From Phoenix dactylifera (Eukaryota; Streptophyta; Magnoliopsida; Arecales; Arecaceae): 64,000 nt of DNA. A program made the position numbers and the translations under genes. Below are positions 36,902 to 48,409 of the stretch, in pieces (position 1 is the first letter of the stretch; each line of letters opens with the position of its first letter). Below the pieces are notes generated by a model. It saw only the letters and a program-made list of their open reading frames with translations. It did no database searches and had not been told where the DNA came from. The stretch covers positions 502,001-566,000 of the forward strand of contig NW_024067738.1 of assembly GCF_009389715.1 (NCBI RefSeq). The letters are read 5' to 3'.

Positions 36902-37875
36902 TTAGGTGTCAGGAATCCATAGGTCTTCATGAGAACACTCAAAAGTAGCCGTAACGAAGTTCCCGAGGGCCCTGATGGAACCACGAGATGACGTAAAAAC
37001 ATCCTTGATTCGCGTGAATTGGAGAACCTTCTGAGGGACACAGGGCAGCAACGATCCTTGAACATCGGCACCGGTAGTTTCGCCTCTGTATACTAAATTC
37101 TCCATTGTGGCACGAAGACCATTAGAATAAGATGCTCTAGTATCCAATCGGTAGGCCTTCAGCCACGACTCCAATAAATTTGCATCCACGTAGCGATGTT
37201 GCGGCAATCCAGACCCACGAAACCTCTCATCCACATCAAACAATGCAGAGTTTGGGAGAACAGAGCGCCGATCCAGTCCATAAACATCATCTACAGCACT
37301 GCCAAACACAAAATTAAGGCCATATTTACTCTAAAAAAAAGTAGGAGCCATCACTTTTGTAACAACTCATAAGCTCATCCAAAATGACTAACCAAAAGAT
37401 ATTATTTGGAATTGTATAAGTATCCAAGATCTATCCAGCAAATAATCGATATAGGACTAAACATACGTCTGTACGGATCCTCACAGCTTTGTTTGCAAAT
37501 GCTGACGCCGGTGGGAGCCCAGGCAATGCTTCCCTATCAACGCCGATGCTCAACGAGCGCAGCCTAACAACCAAGCCGAGCTCTTCCATTAAGCAGTCCT
37601 CGTCGGTGGAGGAGCACAAACACCATCATCATAGGTGGGGGATAATGTGCCCGAGAGCAAGCTCGACCCAACGGCGGACCGGTAAGGTTTCACAAAGATA
37701 GTTTCACGGAAAGATACCATGGGACCCGAAACTACCATCTCTACACAACTCCCACGAAATCCTCTCGGATTTTTAGAAAAGCCTGGAACAAAAATCCACT
37801 TTTCAGGCAACTTTTGTTTAAGATGTCTCACCTTGCTAGAACTTAAGTGGACAACCGCAAGAATATCCCACACTT
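36902..37875 (-). pseudogene. Unrecognised coding fragment, split by a solo LTR
   Basis: Minus-strand frames at 37875-37589, 37619-37486 and 37330-36902 read as parts of one protein of about 300 residues. Composition is balanced, with motifs such as [30 protein letters not shown] and [14 protein letters not shown]. Two frame disruptions are present, near 37625 and at an A8 run (37333-37340), and a TRIM LTR sits at 37358-37485. The final stop lies next to the border of hAT copy 2. I do not recognise the family. It lies between the two LTRs of the decayed retroelement, so it may be a captured host-gene piece or other foreign sequence. No function is proposed. Confidence 0.45.
37358..37485 (-). 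mobile_element. Solo LTR of TRIM family B
   Basis: This 128-bp unit, TGTAACAACTCAT...GGATCCTCACA, is the reverse complement of the family-B LTR seen at 24326-25066. It has no internal domain. The flanks ACTTT and GCTTT form a 4-of-5 target duplication. Solo LTRs arise by recombination between the two LTRs of an element. Confidence 0.85.
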
Positions 37876-38423
37876 ATTTTGGCTCTTGTATATCTCAGAT
37901 ATGGAGATAATTTTTTCTATTAACTGAAACATGAATAATTCACATCATCTTTCTAGATTTCATCCACGATAAAACTTGTATATCCTGTTATTATCTTCTC
38001 GCAACCTCATGTTTGAGAGTATTTGTCGGCATTGCCTTTTAGTCATTTAAGATATCCCATAAACTTGCCCTTTCAAATAAGACTTGACAATAGCCTTCCA
38101 AATTGAATAACAGATGTTCAACTTACAGAGTGAAGCGATAGTAGCAAAACAACCATATTGATGTTGGTGACGTTAGGCATGTTGAACCTATTAAGAGAGA
38201 AGATAGTAGCATTAGTCATGATGATTCACCTCTTGAATTACTAAAATAAGAGTCCACACACTTACACCATCGCACAGTGAATTATTGGAAGCTCTTCAAC
38301 TACGCCGAGCTACGAACACACAAACTACGAATAATCAAGTCGTTGCTCCAAAAGCTGCGCTCCGAATAAAACTTATTAAAGCCACAAACCGTTTGACCAC
38401 TCTCCAATCTCTCTCTGATACCA
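37876..38423 (-). pseudogene. Degenerate gag-like start and primer-binding site
   Basis: Next to the right LTR the minus strand shows TGGTATCAGAGAG (38423-38411), close to the initiator-Met primer site. From about 38225 down to 38050, broken frames faintly recall copia gag N-termini (a GQVYGYLK-like segment), with many stops. Identification of the gag is tentative. Confidence 0.4.
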
Positions 38424-38800
38424 TGTAGAATGGCACGCTACATAGAGTAGATCGACTGTGCCAGCCCATGATCTAGAACAAATACCAAATAAAAAATAAA
38501 AAAGAGATGCTGGAAGAAAAATAATTAAGAGAAAAAAATATTCTATTAAAAAATTGAGCCGCTCGAAAAAGCTCTCTCATGCCTTACTAAGCAGGACAAC
38601 TCTTACTCTCTCTCACTCTTTTCTTATGTCACATGGGTGGGTTATTTGATTCCTACGTAAATTTAAAAACCAGCATCCACTAAATGATAAGACTTGATAA
38701 CCACCAAAGGATTAAGGATAACTATTCTAGAAAGAATATCTAAATAGAATAAAATTAGAAATAAAATTAGATTCATTGTCAAGTCCAATGAATCTCAACA
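38424..38800 (-). mobile_element. Right LTR (5' LTR) of the decayed retrotransposon
   Basis: A 377-bp repeat, TGTAGAATGGCAC...AATCTCAACA, paired with 33858-34240. On the minus strand it is followed directly by the primer-binding site, which sets the element's orientation. No clean target duplication connects its outer edge with that of the left LTR. Confidence 0.7.
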
Positions 38801-38990
38801 CCAATTTTCATTCCAACGGTAGAATATGCTCTGCATGTTTCAAAAGTATGGAGAGTCTGATTGACAAAGAAATGATCTACAGGATGAAGCATGTATGGCA
38901 CAATAAGAATAAATTGAGGATTTTGGTTCCTTTTTGATATGAATTGTTTGATATGGGTTGCGTCCAAGCCCGAATCCGTTTGAAGCCTAA

Positions 38991-40383
38991 GGCCCTGTTT
39001 GGGGAGCTTTTGGAGGGCCAAAAAGCACTTTCTAGCCCTCCAAAATTACTTTTAGATAAAAAATGGTGTTTGGTAAAATTTTTGGAAAGCTGTTTCAGCT
39101 TTTGCGGGAAGCTGAAAACAGCTTTTGGGGAGAAGCTCCAATTTGGAGCTTTCCGAAAATGTTGTTTTCAGCTTTGTCGGGAAGCTCTATTTTTAACCAA
39201 AATACCCCCATTTTAAAAATAAATTTTCTCCCCAAAACCTCATCTCACCGCCTGTTCCTCTCCCACCCACGCCCCCACCCCACCCCCCATCCCCCCCCCC
39301 GCTGCAGCACCGCACCCCCTCCCTCTCCCCCGCCACCGCAGCCCCTTCCTCTCCCCCGCCACTGCAATGCCGCACCCCCTCCCTCTCCCTCGCCGCTGCA
39401 GTGCCACACCCCCTCCCTCTCCCTCGTCACCGCAGTGCCACACCCCATCCGGCACTGTCGGCCACGTGGGAGAAGAACCCTTCCCAGGGGGCCAATCGCG
39501 GCCGCCGAGACTGCCGCAAGCGCCGCCGGCCATGGCCCGGCCCCCTCCCGCGGCCGCCGTGGCCTGGCCCCCTTCCGGCATTGCCGACCGCGCGGGAGGA
39601 GAAGAATGGAGAAGGGGGGAGAGGAAGGAAGGAGAAGAAGAGAAGAAAAAAAAGAAAAGAAAAAGAAAAAAAAAAGAAGAAAAGAAAAGAAAAAAAAGAG
39701 AGAAGAAAAGAAAAGGAAAGAAAAGAAAAGAAAAGAATAAATAAATAAATGCATAAATAAATATTTATATAAATGAATGAATGAATGATAAAATAAATAA
39801 GATAATAAATAAATACATTTCAATGAATAAATATTTATATCATAATATATTAATATGTTATTTTAAATAATTTAATATTATGTTATATTATGAGAAATTA
39901 ATTAATACTAATAATTATAATATTTTATATCTTTATTATTGTATTATACTATAAATATAATATATATTACATTATATCATAATATATTAATATGTTACGT
40001 TAAATAATTTAATATTATGTTATATTATAGAAAATTAATTTACTCTAACAATTATATTACCATTATGCTATGCTATGCAATGTCATATTACTATATTATA
40101 ATAATAGTATTTTATATTACAGTAATATTATACTATATCGTATATTATGTATTAATATATGTTCTATTTTATTATGCTCTATTGTATAATACTATGCAAT
40201 GTCCTTTATAGTAATTTTGTCATATAAAAGTACTTTCTCAGTTTGTTTACCAAATATATGTTAAAGTGCCACAACACTTTAAAAATATAGTTACCAAACA
40301 GTAAACAATTTTTTATAACAGCTCTACTTCAAACAGCTCTACTTCCAACAGCTCTACTGCCAACAGCTCCCCCAAACAGGGCC
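38991..40383. mobile_element. PIF/Harbinger-like element with TAA target duplication
   Basis: A 1,393-bp element with inverted ends GGCCCTGTTTGGGGAGCT and (reversed) GGCCCTGTTTGGGGGAGCT. It is flanked by TAA on both sides (38988-38990, 40384-40386), the 3-bp duplication typical of PIF/Harbinger/Tourist elements. The interior is in blocks: a C-rich repeat of CCCCCTCCCTCTCCC units (39240-39440), a GC block, a purine block of GAAAA units (39600-39740) and an AT-only block (39745-40200). The right end has 15-17-bp repeats (ACAGCTCTACTTC). The long Pro-rich and Lys/Glu-rich open frames come from this composition. There is no transposase. Confidence 0.8.
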
Positions 40384-41095
40384 TAAGACTGGTTGGTGCG
40401 CTAGATTTATGGTCCCACATTGGATGTTGAAAAATTTTAATGCTTAATTTATTTTTGTTCAGGAGGAGCGGGCTACTCTGTACCAACATTGTCCTTTCGC
40501 CTCTAGTTTTTTTTTCTGTAATTTATTATTGGGAGTTCTTGTTATTTTTGTGAATTCTTGTTGTATATATCACTTGAAATTTTCTATTCCCTATCCTCCG
40601 TTATTGATTCGGATTCTAGAACTCTGATGTTCGTAGGAAAATAACCTTTTTTGATAATTGCTTGATGCTAAATCAGGTGGATGATTATTTGACGGGACTC
40701 CTAAAATTTTGATGTTTGTAGAAGATTTTTTTTTTTTTTTTTGTAATTTGTTGGCGTTGGTTCATGTGGATGACCGATATAGCTGAATGAATCATGATAA
40801 ATTTTATTTCTGAAATCGTTTCCTCCATACATTCCAATGTTTGAAAGCTATCATCATCTCTGTATAAGTATTTGAACCATAATAACATTCATTTTTCATA
40901 ACAGAACGCTTGAAAAACCACCTTTATAACATTCAATAAGTAAGATAAAAAAACATTATACACAAAAGTGATACATGTACTTAAGAATATCGTTTCTCAG
41001 TCCCCAAAAGTGAAAGTTTTCTCTAACAGGCACTCTCCCTGCTCGTCAACCCTCTTGTGCTTTCACTCCATTTAGCGTCGCATGCATCATATGTA
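40384..41095. other. AT-rich spacer, no gene seen
   Basis: Contains a T-run (40726-40742) and nothing else I can name. Confidence 0.4.
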
Positions 41096-41099
41096 TGCA

Positions 41100-41905
41100 A
41101 ACGGGTTCACTGCTCGTTGAAGGTCTTGCTTCAGGAACCACTTCTCCAAGCCTGTGTAAATTCAAGGTTCCTCCTCCTCCCTAACATCTCAACTAGGCAG
41201 AAGCATCCCAAAGCCGTAGGCTTCGCACTCACGATCCATAGTGTAACAATCCATGACCTCACCTAAAAAAGTTAGCCGAAAGATATTATTTGAATTCTAT
41301 ATAAATACTTAAGATCTATACAGTGAATAACCGATGTGAGATTAAATACACGCTCGTATGGATTATGACATACTCCTCTCGTTTAAGCCCTAGCGTCCTC
41401 ATCAAGCTAAAGATTTAAATCCATTCAAATCTAATTGCAAACAGATCAGCTCATAGTCACCTTAAAAATACCCATACTGCAGTATCCACTAGTCTACATA
41501 GGTCACGAGCCAGATTTGCTCTGATACCATTTGTAACAACCCATGATCTCATCCAAAAAAGCTTGTCGGAAAGCATTATTTGAGTGTTTTGATCTCCAGT
41601 GAATAACTGATATGAGACTAGATAGACATCCGCATGGGTCCTTGCACATAGGTAATGGCATCCACACATCTGTTTTCTTTGTTGCGAAGCCTTGCAAATC
41701 CAATATCTGCAACCTTGGGAGAGAAGTTTGCAGTGAGAAGAACATCACCTGGCTTTATGTCATAATGAACTATCTTTTGTTGACACTCCTGCCAGCATCC
41801 AAATCCTATAGCTATCCCGATTGCAATCTCATGTAATTTTTTCCCCATTCAATCTTGTGGATCTCATCAAATAAGCATTGCTCAAGGTGATCGCTTCTTT
41901 GACGA
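41100..41905 (-). pseudogene. LRK10L-like kinase remnant split by a TRIM
   Basis: On the minus strand, 41905-41652 encodes a degraded kinase core. SLEQCLFDEIHKIEWG is followed, after a frameshift, by LHEIAIGIA, the catalytic loop IVHYDIKPGDVLL and the activation-loop start VADIGFARL, where DFG has become DIG. After a TRIM insert the homology resumes at 41236-41100 with the segment before the C-lobe (GFGM, then GRRRN in broken frame). It is closest to the kinase at 30623 in motif and orientation. Stops, shifts and lost catalytic residues make it a pseudogene, perhaps from a local kinase duplication. Confidence 0.8.
41242..41646 (-). mobile_element. TRIM family B, complete, inserted in the kinase remnant
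   Basis: Two LTRs (41242-41370 and 41532-41646, TGTAACAA...) flank an internal domain of about 161 bp. The domain carries the exact initiator-Met primer site on the minus strand (GCTCTGATACCA in plus orientation, 41518-41529). The flanks CATAG (41237-41241) and CATAG (41647-41651) are a perfect 5-bp duplication. The family is the same as at 24326-25066, but the copies are more diverged. Confidence 0.88.
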
Positions 41906-43072
41906 GTAAATGGTGATTTTGAAATACTGGAAAATTTATTTGACGAGCACTCCTTGCTTATAATGGGAGTAATGCATGGATATCGGTTCTAGAGTACGAC
42001 TCAATGTGCACAATTCAGCCAGATGATTTAAACTAGCTCGGAAAGCTGGGTAGTATACCTTCCATGTAGAAATGGTCATGGATTTAAATCCAAGCAGCAT
42101 CCCTACTGTATTTTTAAAAAATAAATAAAATAAAATATTATATGGCATTTCAATTTTCGAGCCTTTACTTTGGCGTCAAGGAACACCCACCTTGACTTTT
42201 AAACTTGCATGCTTTTATTACATGCTATTTCAAAGCATCGGGAGGATCGATTCAAACATAAAAACATTCTAGCAAAAGGAAAAGTCAAGTTTAGAAATTT
42301 CGTACATCTCTCTTGTGCACCATGTTGACATGGTAATGCCAATATTTTTTGGGGCTAAAAATTATACTCAATTTCATTTGTGGCAATTTTGCCAAGATCT
42401 TTTCCTCAATTAAAAGAAAAATCAGCACGAATCAAATTATTTGAGAAATGTATCGAGAGCAAAATTGATATATTTATCGTACCATACCGACTCTAGAACC
42501 CTGATTCTTCTCAGAATATGTGCTCTTTTTTGAAGCTTAAAAGGGTTATGGACAATATATAGAATGACCTAGTATCTTATCCGGAAAAGGCTGGCCAGAA
42601 GTATTACTTGGTTGTTTAGTTTTGTGCGAGTACCGAAAATCTTCTCCTGACTTCCCCAGGTGCTTGGGGACTAAATGCTTCCATTCAAAACATCTAAGAA
42701 GTTCCTGAAGTGTCTCTTTCCGCCCCCGCTTTCCCGACTCTGAAACATGACCCCGCCCCACCACCAGCCGTCCACAGAAAAAGAAAGATAAAATATTAAA
42801 TTACTGAAAAACAGTCCTGCAAATCCCATGTAGGATAGGAGGCTGTCCACTTTACAAACAGTTAATCATGTTGCCTAGACGAGGGCTTGGCTTTGCACAT
42901 AGTTGTTTTCATTATAAGATTATACATATACATATATTAATTACAGAGAGGATTGATTGATGGATCACTGACATAGTATTTGATTTGGCTGGATGGTGGA
43001 GCTGAAGAAAATTTCTTTTAAAACAGTAGTGTAAATCCATGTTCTATCATCTAAGTTCATTGATTTAGCTTG
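41906..43072. other. Spacer, no gene seen
   Basis: AT-rich DNA without a supported gene. The bases just before 43073 (GCTTG) are one half of the target duplication of the large gypsy element. Confidence 0.4.
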
Positions 43073-44319
43073 TGTTGCTGGAAATTGGACCCGGGGGCTA
43101 CCGCGAAGCCGGGGAAGGAGGAGCTTCGCTGCAGGGACAGTGGTCGGCGGCGCGCCGACTGGTGACGTCCTCCTGGAGGGGTGTAAGTCCTGCAAAAAGC
43201 CGGTGGCCGGGCTCCCCGGCGCCGGCCCTCCGATGCTTAAGTCAGAGGGGGCAGATATGTGGAGAGAGCAAGGAAGAGAGTATATGGAGAAGACAGCAGG
43301 AATATTTGGATAAGGTGAAGAAGATGAAGAGGATGATATCCTCCATTGTGTCTGTGCTGTTTGCTTCTTTTCACCCGGTCCAGGAGGGTTCTGTCCGGGG
43401 CCCCCCCTTCCCTTCTCCCAGGTTTCCTTTTATAGAAGGGGATTATGTTACCTGGGAGGTGGCAGGGAAATTTGTCTCTTTTCGTCATAATTGGGCACGA
43501 TTTGGCCCATTGATGGCGTAGTGGAGAACGGGACCAAATCAGACCGGAACCAGGGAGTTGTCACGGTCGATCGGACCTGTTGGAGTGGTTGAACCGCCGG
43601 CCGTGATGGGCCTGGGGTCCGTGGATGGTAAGTGCATTTATTACCGAATGAACCGACGGTCAGGGAGAGCCATACGCTTTGATGGTTCAGTGATCCGGAG
43701 ATCGTCTTGAGCCGTGTTCATTAAATGACTGAGTGCATTGGAGACTTGAGGGAGTCTCATGCATTAATGGCAGGTCGTGCCGAATACCTGCGGAGATCTT
43801 ATGCCTTGATGGCTCGGAGATAGTGGCAGGTTGTAGTAGAGTCGCGTGTATAGCCGCCGGACCTTTCGAGAAAGCTAGGCGGGGAGGAGTATTAGTTAAA
43901 GGCATTGGCTCGGCAAGAGTGCCGAGCCGAGCCGGTCGCCCAGAGGGGCGCCCTGTGGCGGGGTTGCTTCTAGTACTTCTGGTCGACGCCCTTTGGGCGA
44001 GCACCTTCTAGCCGAGCGCCTCTATTTGGCGGTCTCTGGTCGGCGCTTCCTAGTTCGAGCGCTTCTCTGGTCGGCGTTCTTCTGGTCGGCTCTTTCTAGC
44101 CGAGCATCCCTACTTGGGACGTGTTGGTTGGTCCGAGCGCCTCTTGGCGCTCCGGTCGGCACTCTTGGGCCGAGCATCTTTTCGGATTGGCGCTCTCTAG
44201 CCGAGCACCCCTCTGGTTGGTGCTCTCTGGTCGGCACTCTTTGGCCGAGCACCTTTCCGGTCGGCGCTTTTTGGCCGAGCGCCTCCGTGGTGGTATGACT
44301 TGGGATTTTTCCCCCAACA
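43073..44319 (-). repeat. 3' LTR of the Tat-type element
   Basis: It is 1,247 bp long. The part 43985-44290 is built of short degenerate units alternating GGTCGGCGCT and GCCGAGC. A TATA-like CTATAAAAG lies on the minus strand near 43427-43435. Confidence 0.95.
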
Positions 44320-44707
44320 CTACCCCCCGACTTCCGAGTTCCAGTTGGCTACCAGCTGGAGCGCGGGAAGTAGCTTCAGTTGGGCCGTACGAATTCCGAA
44401 AATTTTTAATTTATTGCGCATTTTGAATTATCGGAGGCTTCGAGGTGCCTTTAATAGGCGGCGTCTCTTCTTTTCCGAAAAGCCTCATTATTGGGGCACC
44501 TTTCGCGAAGCGTCCTCGCGTCGTGGGCTCATGATGGGGCCACACGATCTTCGATTGCGGACGCCTTTCCGCACGATCCGATGGGGCGCTTCAATGTTCG
44601 AAGCGTTAGCCCTAATTAAATGCGTCGTTCTGTCTTTTGGACCGAGACGTGTGGTCATCTTAACGGGGTACGGTTTTTCTTTTTGCCGATCGGGGCCGTT
44701 GGGGAGG

Positions 44708-44718
44708 TTTATATAAAC
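44708..44718 (+). promoter_or_regulatory. TATA box of the antisense gene
   Basis: TTTATATAAAC lies 140-150 bp before the ATG at 44858. It is followed at normal distance by a pyrimidine-rich leader (44730-44855), so the plus-strand gene appears to have its own promoter between the 3' LTR and its coding region. Confidence 0.65.
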
Positions 44719-44857
44719 TCTCCCCTGGCCCTTCGTCCCCTTCCTATTGCCTTCTGCTTCCAACTTTTCTTCCCCCAGCTTTTCACAGTCCGAAGTTCTT
44801 TTCTCCGGCGTCTTCCCCAGGTCGTCCTTCTTTTTTGATTTCTTTTTCTTTTTTGCA

Positions 44858-47073
44858 ATGGGTTCTCTTCCCAGTGAGGTCGAGTCCACCATGAGCATCC
44901 TGGAGGTCGAAATGACCGAAGAGTGGTTTTTCCCTCTTCAGGGGTTCCGTTTGGAGCCCGCCAGGCGGAGGGATCGGATAACCGATCCTCCGGTAGGCCG
45001 GATTGGAGTGCACCTGGAATCACTCTGGGCCGGCCTCCGATTTCCTCTTCACGGCTTCGTGAATGAGTTGCTGACGGTATGCCAGTTGGTTCCGGCGCAA
45101 CTCACTCCGAATGCCTGGAGGACAGTGATGGGCTTCCTGTCACTGTGTTTACTGCAGGGGATTCCGACCTCTGTCAACGTTTTCCGGCAACTTTTTATCT
45201 TTAAGTCGAATCCGGGAGACGGGGAGTGGCTTTACATCGCCCTTCGGGCGGGTCGGCCACTCTTTCATGGTGCCCCCTCGTCCATTCATGGCTGGAAGGA
45301 GAAATTCTTCTTCCTTGGTTCTGCACAGTCCTGGGGGTTTGACCCCCGGTGGGGACCGGCTCAGCTCAAGTCCATCAACAAACCCCCCAGACTTTCTCCA
45401 CGTGAGCAGGGGATCCTCGACGCCATCCGCAGCCTTGGGGACGGCATCTTACTGAACGGCCTCATATGTGAGGACGCTTTGGTGAACGTGGGCTTGAGCT
45501 CGGCACGTCCCCACGGTAAGGGTAGTTACAGTGTCTCTTTTTATTTCCTTACTGTTCTAATGTTCTAATCCTGTTCGCCTTTGCAGATATCGCAAAGATG
45601 GTGACGAAAAGCGAAGTCCTCTACGCCCGCTTCCAGAAGAGGGCAGCCGAGCTCTCGGGCGAGCCCACTGAGCCGAGAAAGAAACAGAAGGTCTCGGCGA
45701 CCCCAGCGCCCCCGGCGCCAGCAGTGACCGAGGCGGGTCCTTCTCGCCCCGCGCACTCCGAGGCGGGGCCTTCTCGCCCCGCGCACCCCGGTGCTGGTCA
45801 GAGGGAGGGCACGGATTCCAGGGGCTCGGGCTCCCGGGGAGCTTCAGCAGTGCTCCCATGCCCGGTGCCCCTGGCACAAGTTCCTGGTCGGCAGGACGCT
45901 CCAGTTGCCGACCAGGGGAGGAGTCCTGTGGGTCCCGCGCCTGCGCATCCCGCCTCCGTCGTGCGGCAGTCAGATCGGCCGCTTGTCCGACCCCAGCCCC
46001 CTAGCTCCGAGCCGGGGAGCAGTCACGGAGCCTCGGGGTCGGCTCCGCCTAGGCCAGCCGATGCTGGCCTTCCGGGCCCATCGGGCTCGGAGGAGCGAGT
46101 GCCTCTGGCACTCAACTGGTCGGTGTTCGAGGGCGATTCAGCCCTCGAAAACCCTCGAGTGGCGCGTGAAATTTTTCGGGTCGCGCTGCTCCCGGCCGAC
46201 CGGGCCCTGATACAGTCCATGAGCTATAATGCTTTCATGGACTCTACCCGCTGCAGCGCCGTCCGGGTATGTAGAATTCATCTGTGTAATCTGTAAAATT
46301 TTTACTCGCAGCGTCTTATGTTTTTCTTTTCGTCTCTTTTACAGCATTTGCACGAGACGGAGATGCTGATGCACATCACCCACGACTATCGGGAGCGGGC
46401 CCGGAGGTATCAGCGTGGGTATGACGAGGTCCAGGCGAGGTACCTGGCCGCCGAGGCGAGGTACCAGGCTTCCGAGGCCGAACGTCAGGTGCTCCAGGAA
46501 AAAGTAGGAGCATCCGAGGAAAGGGTTCGAGCTCTCACCGCCGAGCTCGACGAAGAAAAAGGCGCGCATACGTTGACGAGATCCGAACTGCGCGCCGCGG
46601 AAGCTCGTCTGGCTGCCGCCGAGCTGGCGCTGGCCTCCCGTGAGCAGGAGGTGGAGAACGCCCGCCTTCGCCACTTAAAGCTCGAGCGGGGATTGAATAA
46701 CCTCGAGCGGAAGGCCGCATATCATGAGGCTCGGGAGCTCGAGGCCCGGGAGCAAGCTCAGAACGCGGTGATGCTCTTCCGCGAGTCGGAGGAGTTTCAC
46801 GACCTCCTAGCAGAGGAGGGCGTGAATGGGCTAATCCAAGGCTTCCGGGATTTCCGCAACCAATTGCGGCGGCTCCTTCCGGATTTTGACGTGAACCTGC
46901 TTCAACCGGGAGCAGGGGTCGAGAGGGGTGATGCGGCCGAGGCGATCCCCGAGGTCACCAAGGTCGCCTTCGAGGTCGCTCCTGCTGCTGCCGAGGCCGC
47001 CGAAGAGGCCCCGACTGGTGAGCCAGCTACTCCTGGTGCTGCTGGAGCCGAAGTAGTCGAGCTCGAGCCTTAA
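44858..47073 (+). CDS. Antisense gene of the Tat element (Transposase_28-like N-terminus, coiled coil)
   Basis: Three exons (44858-45515, 45587-46266, 46345-47073) join through GT/AG introns of 71 and 78 bp into 689 codons with no break. Residues ~30-200 resemble the plant domain called 'putative gypsy type transposon' (PF04195): FPLHGFVNELLTVCQLVPAQ, then LTPNAWRTVMGFLSLC. Residues ~225-400 are Pro/Ser/Ala-rich and disordered. Residues ~450-610 are a long coiled coil (AEARYQASEAERQVLQEKV). The tail is acidic (GAAGAEVVELEP). It runs opposite to gag-pol, like the extra gene of Grande elements. Its function is unknown. The intact frame contrasts with the broken gag-pol, which suggests selection or recent origin. 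Confidence 0.85.
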
Positions 47074-47586
47074 TGTAATTTTTGTTATTTTGTAAAGTCG
47101 GGATGGCCCCCCATACTTGTAAGGGCCGAACCCGAATTTTTGTACTCAGCCTATGGGCTTTTTGAAATGAATATACTTTTTTTGGAAACTCGTCTGTTAA
47201 TAGTCCAAGTTTCTCTGCTCGGATCCATTTTAGGTTCCCAGGATATGGGCTCTAGGGCCTCAGCTTTACCCGCCACAGGGTTTGGTTTTAGGTTCGGCTT
47301 GCCGAGCTCCATTACTCGGTCCTTCGACCAGTGGTAAAGCAACGCTTGTGCTCAAAGGATTTGGGCTCGGAGAGTCCTTCCGAGCCTAGCCCAGATTTCG
47401 ACCAAGCCCTAAAGCGGTCACTGGGACTTAAACTTTTTAGCAAAGTTAGTAAACTTTGGGTCCGAGCCCCACATTGCCGGGGCGGGTCGGATTCTTTTCC
47501 AATGAACGGGTTGAATACTCGTCAGCTCGTGACGGGGATTCACCGGGCTTAGTATAATTGTGCTGGTGTCGTGAGTGTTTTCACGC

Positions 47587-48409
47587 CGAGGCGACTAAAA
47601 CATTCTGCTCGGAGTCCACTCTTTGAGGACGTCGGCAGAGAAATCCAAAACATAATGTAGAAACATTAAATGAATGGGTACCTTGTACCGTGTGCGTCCT
47701 TGCGCCGAGGCGACTGAAGACGCTCCTCTGCTCGGGGTCCGTTCTTTGAGGACATCGGCAGAGATCCAAGAATGGATAAGATAATGTAAAAAATATTAAA
47801 TAAATGGGTACCTTGTACCGTATGCGTCCTTGCGCCGAGGCGACTAAAGACGCTTCTCTGCTCGAACTCCGTTCTTTGGGGACATCGGCAGAGAAATCCA
47901 AAACATAATGTAGAAACATTAAATGAATGGGTACCTTGTACCGTGTGCGTCCTTGCGCCAAGGCGACTGAAGACGCTCCTCTGCTCGGGGTCCGTTCTTT
48001 GAGGACGTCGGCAGAGATCCAAGAATGGATAATATAATGTAAAAAATATTAAATAAATGGGTACCTTGTACCGTATGCGTCCTTGCGCCGAGGCGACTGA
48101 AGACGCTTCTCTGCTCGGACTCCGTTCTTTGGGGACATCGGCAGAGAAATCCAAAACATAATGTAGAAACATTAAATGAATGGGTACCTTGTACCGTGTG
48201 CGTCCTTGCGCCGAGGCGACTGAAGACGCTCCTCTGCTCGGGGGTCCGTTCTTTGAGGACATCGGCAGAGATCCAAGAATGGATAAGATAATGTAAAAAA
48301 TATTAAATAAATGGGTACCTGGTACCGTATGCGTCCTTGCGCCGAGGCGACTGAAGACGCTTCTCTGCTCGGACTCCGTTCTTTGAGGACATCGCAGAGA
48401 AATCCGGCG
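47587..48409. repeat. Dimeric tandem array (period ~253 bp, monomers 123 and 130 bp)
   Basis: CGAGGCGACT (CAAGGCGACT at 47959) recurs at 47587, 47706, 47836, 47959, 48089, 48212 and 48343, giving spacings 119, 130, 123, 130, 123 and 131. The two monomer types alternate: type A carries AATCCAAAACATAATG, type B carries GATCCAAGAATGGATA. This is a higher-order organisation like that of satellite DNA. Long open frames on the minus strand are a by-product of the repeat. Confidence 0.95.

Noticed and set aside
39063..39823. Pro-rich, Lys/Glu-rich and Phe-rich open frames up to 225 aa on both strands
   Set aside because: Produced by simple-sequence blocks inside the Harbinger-like element; same stretch is open on both strands.
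42546..42764. 72-aa minus-strand frame
   Set aside because: No recognisable motif, no splice context, isolated in AT-rich spacer.
45557..46220. Several minus-strand frames opposite the antisense gene
   Set aside because: Shadows of the GC-rich, Pro/Ser-rich exon 2 of the plus-strand gene.
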